This document shows positions 61,049 to 64,000 of a DNA stretch of 64,000 nt, one piece after another. The stretch spans positions 1,302,001-1,366,000 of the forward strand of contig NZ_BAABAE010000003.1 of assembly GCF_039537265.1 (NCBI RefSeq). The letters run 5' to 3'. The first letter of the stretch is position 1. Every line of letters begins with the position of its first letter. The notes beneath the pieces are model-generated. The model did not search any database. It saw only the letters and a program-made list of their open reading frames with translations, and had not been told where the DNA came from. This DNA is from Terrimesophilobacter bigeumensis. GTDB taxonomy: Bacteria > Actinomycetota > Actinomycetes > Actinomycetales > Microbacteriaceae. The position numbers and the translations under genes were made by a program.

Positions 61049-61627
61049 TCAGTCGTTGGCAGCCAGGAACTCGAGTACGCGCTGGGTGAGGAGTTCTGCC
61101 GCTTCCGGCCGGTACGACGGAAGGGTGCTGTCCGCGAAGTAGTGCTGGTCGCCCGGATACACGAACAGCTCGGCGTCGTCGGTGGATGCGACGAGCTCGC
61201 GCGCGGCGTCGAGGTCGCCTTCGTCGGCGAAGTAGGGGTCGGCATCCATCCCATGGATCTGCACGGGGACGCCTGCGGGCCACGACTCGCCGAACTCGGT
61301 GAACGGCAAGCACGAATAGCAGAGCACCGCACCGCGAGCACCCGCGCGCGTCTGGGCGAGCATCTGCGCGGGGACCACGCCGAGGGAGAAGCCGAGGTAG
61401 ACGAGCTCAGACGGGAGCGCATCCGCCGCCTGCCTGGCCCGCTCCATGACGGTGCCGAAGCCGATCTCCTGGGCATGCCCGACGCCCTCCTCGATGGTGG
61501 CGAAGGTCTTTCCCTCGAAGAGGTCGGGGGTGTGAACGGTGTGTCCAGCGGCGCGCAGCGTGTCCGCGAAGGCGACCACGCCGGGCGTGAGGCCGAGTGC
61601 GTGATGGAAGAGGGCGATCTCGGTCAT
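61049..61627 (-). CDS. Dienelactone-hydrolase-family protein
   Basis: 192 aa alpha/beta-hydrolase. LGFSLGVVPAQML has a serine nucleophile rather than the cysteine of true dienelactone hydrolase; the acid is in GMDADPYF and the His in YPGDQHYF. It may act as an esterase on small lactones or esters. ATG 61627 lies 6 nt after CATACT, a weak leaderless-type promoter. Confidence 0.82.
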   Translation of the reverse strand: MTEIALFHHALGLTPGVVAFADTLRAAGHTVHTPDLFEGKTFATIEEGVGHAQEIGFGTVMERARQAADALPSELVYLGFSLGVVPAQMLAQTRAGARGAVLCYSCLPFTEFGESWPAGVPVQIHGMDADPYFADEGDLDAARELVASTDDAELFVYPGDQHYFADSTLPSYRPEAAELLTQRVLEFLAAND

Positions 61628-61689
61628 CGCCCCAGTATGAACGGTGGGCCTGACAGTGAACGGCGACTGACAAGTGGGACACTGATCGC

Positions 61690-61992
61690 ATGATCACAGA
61701 ACATGCACTGCTTCCGGTGATTCCCGGGCAGGAGGGCGACTTCGAGGCCGCCTTCGCCACGGCGCGCGCCATTATTGCGGCGTCACCCGGATGCCGGAGT
61801 GTCTCGCTCTCGCGCTCGATCGAGTCGCCGAGCAGCTATCTCCTGCTCATCGAATGGGACAGTGTGGAGGCCCACATGGTCGGATTCCGCGAGTCCGAGG
61901 CCTTCGGACAGTGGCGGGCGCTCCTGCACCACTTCTACGACCCGAAGCCGGTGGTGGAGCACTTTCAGGTCGTGAGCGGCGGGTCGGCCTGA
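61690..61992 (+). CDS. Antibiotic biosynthesis monooxygenase-like protein
   Basis: 100 aa ABM ferredoxin-like fold. VIPGQEGDFEAAFATARAIIAASPGCRSVSL and LLLIEWDSVEAHMVGFRESEAFGQWRALLHHF are characteristic. Such proteins include quinone monooxygenases and heme-degrading enzymes; nothing here points to one. ATG 61690 is preceded by GACACT at 6 nt. Confidence 0.8.
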   Translation: MITEHALLPVIPGQEGDFEAAFATARAIIAASPGCRSVSLSRSIESPSSYLLLIEWDSVEAHMVGFRESEAFGQWRALLHHFYDPKPVVEHFQVVSGGSA

Positions 61993-62073
61993 GCTTTCAG
62001 GGTCCTGGGCTCGGTACGGGTGAATCACGCTCTTCTTTCGTACCTTTGTTCGATCATTTTACCCTTAATCCGC

Positions 62074-62110
62074 AATTGCAATAGCAATTATTTTCTATCT
62101 CTGCTAGAAT
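62074..62110 (+). promoter_or_regulatory. AT-rich promoter with inverted repeat before the HNH gene
   Basis: AATTGC-AATA-GCAATT (62074-62089) is an inverted repeat and TAGAAT (62105-62110) is a near-consensus -10, 6 nt before the ATG at 62117. The ~90 bp around it are unusually A+T-rich for this genome. The repeat could be an operator. Confidence 0.6.
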
Positions 62111-62116
62111 CTTCCC

Positions 62117-63577
62117 ATGAGTTTCCCGACCTCAACCCTCGATTCGCCGGTAATCGCCGCCGGGTCGATGCTGTCGGATGGGCTCACTTCGGACTCGCTC
62201 AGGAGCATTGCACTCCAGCTCGTGGAGGCGGTCCCGCCGCGGCGGGTGCAGGGTCTCGGGGATGACGATCTCCTCGATGTCGCGGGAGCGATCGAGCATC
62301 TCGGGCGCTACGTCGACGCCCTGCGCGTCGAGGCTGCGGCGGAGATCTCGGAGCGGTCGCTCGTTGTCTGCCGAGCGGAGGGGCTGGCCGCGCGCAAGGG
62401 TTGCCGCAACGCCGCTGAACTCATCGAACGTGTGACGCGGGTGTCGGGCGCGACCGCCGTGCGACGCATCAAGCTCGGCCAGCACACGCGCACGGATCTC
62501 GCCGAGCCGGGCATGCCGCGGGCTCCGCGGTTCCAGTACGTCGCCGATGCGCTCGAGACCGGCCTGATCGGAGTGGATGCGGCAAGCGCGATCGTGGCCG
62601 GCATCCGGCCCGCCCTGCATCGTGGGACCGTCGAGGGCATCCGTGCCGCCGAGGAAGAGCTGGTGGCCGCCGCGATCGGAACGAGTGATCTGGTGCCGAC
62701 CGCGTGCACGGCGGACGAGGTCCGCCAGCAGGCCATGGTCTGGCAGGCGTACCTCGACCCGGACGGCATGGAGCCGGTCGAGCGGCGTGCCTGGAATGCG
62801 CGTGGCTTCGAGGCCGGCACGCTGAGCGGTGGGCTCGTCCGCGGACGCTTCGCTCTCATGCCCGAGGTCGCCGCGAAGCTCAATCGGCTGTTCGACGCGT
62901 ACCTGTCGCCGCGCGTGACGACTGAGTTCCGTACCGCGGAGGAGCAGGCCGAGGTCGATGCGGAGGCGGATCCCCGCACTCGCGACCAGCAGCGCCACGA
63001 TGTGGTCGCTGCGATGGTCGATCACTATTCCCGCAGCGACGAGCCGCCGACGATCGGTGGTGCGGCGCCGACGGTGCTCGTGACGGTGCGCGACACGGAC
63101 CTCGAAGCCAATCACGGTCGCGGTCACATCGACGGTGCGAAGTCGGATGTCTCGATGACGACGATCCGCCACCTGGCGTGCAGTGGCGGCCTCCAGTTCG
63201 TTTCGATCGACGCCTACGGCAGCATCCATGGTCTCGGTTCACCGCAGCGCTGCTTCACTTCCGCACAGCGCCGGGCGATCATCGCTCGCGACGGCGGATG
63301 CACGATCCCCGGATGCTCGATCCCCGCCGCCTGGTGCGAGATCCACCACGTCGACCCGGCCGAGAACAACGGACCTACCCATACAGATAATGGCGTTTTG
63401 CTCTGCTGGTTCCATCACCGAACGATCGAGACCTCGGGCTGGCAGATCAAAATGATCGGCGGCGCCCCGCACATCAAGCCACCACCCTGGATCAGTCACT
63501 CAGCATCCTGGCGGCCGGCCACCAAGTCCCCCACTATGCTCATCGACGCGGTAGAGAAACGTATGTTGCGCTGCTGA
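62117..63577 (+). CDS. DUF222/13E12-family HNH endonuclease
   Basis: 486 aa. An N-terminal DUF222 region (about 30-330), then an HNH domain near residues 390-440: RDGGCTIPGCSIPAAWCEIHHVDPAENNGPTHTDNGVLLCWFHH, with C-x-C, HH and H-x-H ligands. The 13E12 family is expanded and repeat-like in actinobacteria; its natural target is unknown. The gene has an AT-rich promoter unlike its neighbours. It is not flanked by IS elements. Confidence 0.87.
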   Translation: MSFPTSTLDSPVIAAGSMLSDGLTSDSLRSIALQLVEAVPPRRVQGLGDDDLLDVAGAIEHLGRYVDALRVEAAAEISERSLVVCRAEGLAARKGCRNAAELIERVTRVSGATAVRRIKLGQHTRTDLAEPGMPRAPRFQYVADALETGLIGVDAASAIVAGIRPALHRGTVEGIRAAEEELVAAAIGTSDLVPTACTADEVRQQAMVWQAYLDPDGMEPVERRAWNARGFEAGTLSGGLVRGRFALMPEVAAKLNRLFDAYLSPRVTTEFRTAEEQAEVDAEADPRTRDQQRHDVVAAMVDHYSRSDEPPTIGGAAPTVLVTVRDTDLEANHGRGHIDGAKSDVSMTTIRHLACSGGLQFVSIDAYGSIHGLGSPQRCFTSAQRRAIIARDGGCTIPGCSIPAAWCEIHHVDPAENNGPTHTDNGVLLCWFHHRTIETSGWQIKMIGGAPHIKPPPWISHSASWRPATKSPTMLIDAVEKRMLRC

Positions 63578-63585
63578 AGTGCGGG

Positions 63586-64000
63586 TCAGGTCTGAGCGCT
63601 CAGGTCAAGTGCCGCGCGTAGTTCGACGACGAGTTTCGGCATGTCAACTGGCGCATCGGTGTTCACGATGATCGTCGGGAACTGCGAGATTGGCCGAGCT
63701 GCCCGCACCAGCTGCTCCCACTCGAATCCGCGCTCGGTGTCCTGGTGAACCGGATGCCGGGGACGCTCCTCGAAGCGCCGCCGGGCCGTCTCAACGGACA
63801 CCTCACACCACACTTCGACGGCTACGTCGATACCGGCGTCGGCGACTCCCCGCCGGAAGAACTCTTCGTCCCGACCTCTCGCCCAGAACGACTCGACGAT
63901 CACCGGCCCATCGACCATGCCGACCAATGACCACATCACATCCGACGCCAGCGCGCCAAGCCGGCGGGTGTCCATTTGTACAGAGACGAGGTCGGCGAAT
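63586..64000 (-). CDS. P-loop kinase-like protein, N-terminus cut by window edge
   Basis: 138 codons visible, open to the right edge. The stretch MVDGPVIVESFWARGRDEEFFRRGVADAGIDVAVEVWCEVSVETARRRFEER followed by RHPVHQDTER resembles AAA-type P-loop kinases that phosphorylate small molecules. The Walker A motif would be in the missing part. Stop at 63586, 9 bp after the HNH stop on the other strand. Product and substrate cannot be told. Confidence 0.65.
   Translation of the reverse strand, partial: FADLVSVQMDTRRLGALASDVMWSLVGMVDGPVIVESFWARGRDEEFFRRGVADAGIDVAVEVWCEVSVETARRRFEERPRHPVHQDTERGFEWEQLVRAARPISQFPTIIVNTDAPVDMPKLVVELRAALDLSAQT

Noticed and set aside
62117..63577. HNH protein as a homing endonuclease or phage gene
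   Set aside because: The DUF222-HNH architecture is the chromosomally expanded 13E12 family of actinobacteria, and no intron, integrase or phage gene is nearby.
1..64000. CRISPR arrays, insertion sequences, integrases and attachment sites
   Set aside because: I looked for regularly spaced repeats, transposase motifs and tRNA-adjacent direct repeats and saw none; the tandem repeats present all lie within coding sequences or promoters.

Overview
The window is a high-GC, gene-dense chromosome segment of an actinobacterium, most likely a member of the Microbacteriaceae. Pointers are three DUF2510 (GWYPDP...RWWDG) membrane proteins, a DUF222/13E12 HNH endonuclease, an Eis-type acetyltransferase, an orphan DarT-like protein, and many start codons lying 6-8 nt after a TANNNT hexamer, which is the arrangement of leaderless actinobacterial mRNAs. 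I see no rRNA, tRNA, insertion sequence, integrase or CRISPR array; most of the window reads as core chromosome.

Layout. 1-6.9 kb: ribokinase (cut by the left edge), AlkA-type DNA glycosylase, a repeat-rich membrane-anchored protein, aspartate ammonia-lyase, PiT phosphate permease plus a small membrane partner, GT2 glycosyltransferase, alpha/beta hydrolase. 7-12.2 kb: DUF2510 protein, AzgA-type purine permease, a membrane protein, an MFS exporter. 12.3-19.5 kb: a small acidic protein, histidine phosphatase, SpoT-like HD protein, EI24 and DUF898 membrane proteins, DarT-like toxin, pyroglutamyl peptidase, Eis, DUF2510. 19.6-27 kb: gamma-glutamyltransferase, glutathione peroxidase, YdeI-like protein, small GNAT protein, AlkZ-like protein, uracil permease, DUF2510. 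26.9-27.3 kb: a ~450-bp gene-free stretch with inverted repeats. 27.3-35 kb: DUF488, cupin, SNF2 helicase, a divergent metallophosphoesterase, DUF6804-like protein, M20 peptidase, SGNH hydrolase, glycerophosphodiesterase. 35-39.5 kb: a deoxyribose operon (SorC regulator, deoC, full ALDH, truncated ALDH). 39.6-46.2 kb: SRPBCC, ROK kinase, MFS, ribF, truB, ketopantoate reductase. 46.2-54.1 kb: P-loop protein, mutY, and the translation block rbfA-infB-ylxR-nusA with proS upstream. 54.2-58.5 kb: Lrp regulator and a 2-oxo acid dehydrogenase operon (E1a-E1b-E2). 58.5-64 kb: pxpABC oxoprolinase, Smr, dienelactone hydrolase-like, monooxygenase, HNH protein, and a P-loop kinase-like gene cut by the right edge.

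Links between genes. Pyroglutamyl peptidase, gamma-glutamyltransferase and PxpABC form a salvage set for gamma-glutamyl and pyroglutamyl compounds. The deo operon and two nucleobase permeases suggest nucleoside use. The PiT permease and a glycerophosphodiesterase with a PHO-box-like promoter suggest phosphate scavenging. The Lrp gene, a 20-bp palindrome and the dehydrogenase operon form a bkdR-bkdABC-like unit. The least conventional items are the near-mutually-exclusive divergent promoters of mutY and a P-loop gene lacking the Walker A lysine, the orphan DarT, the split ALDH16-like pair, a metallophosphoesterase missing metal ligands, and the structured gene-free region at 27 kb.
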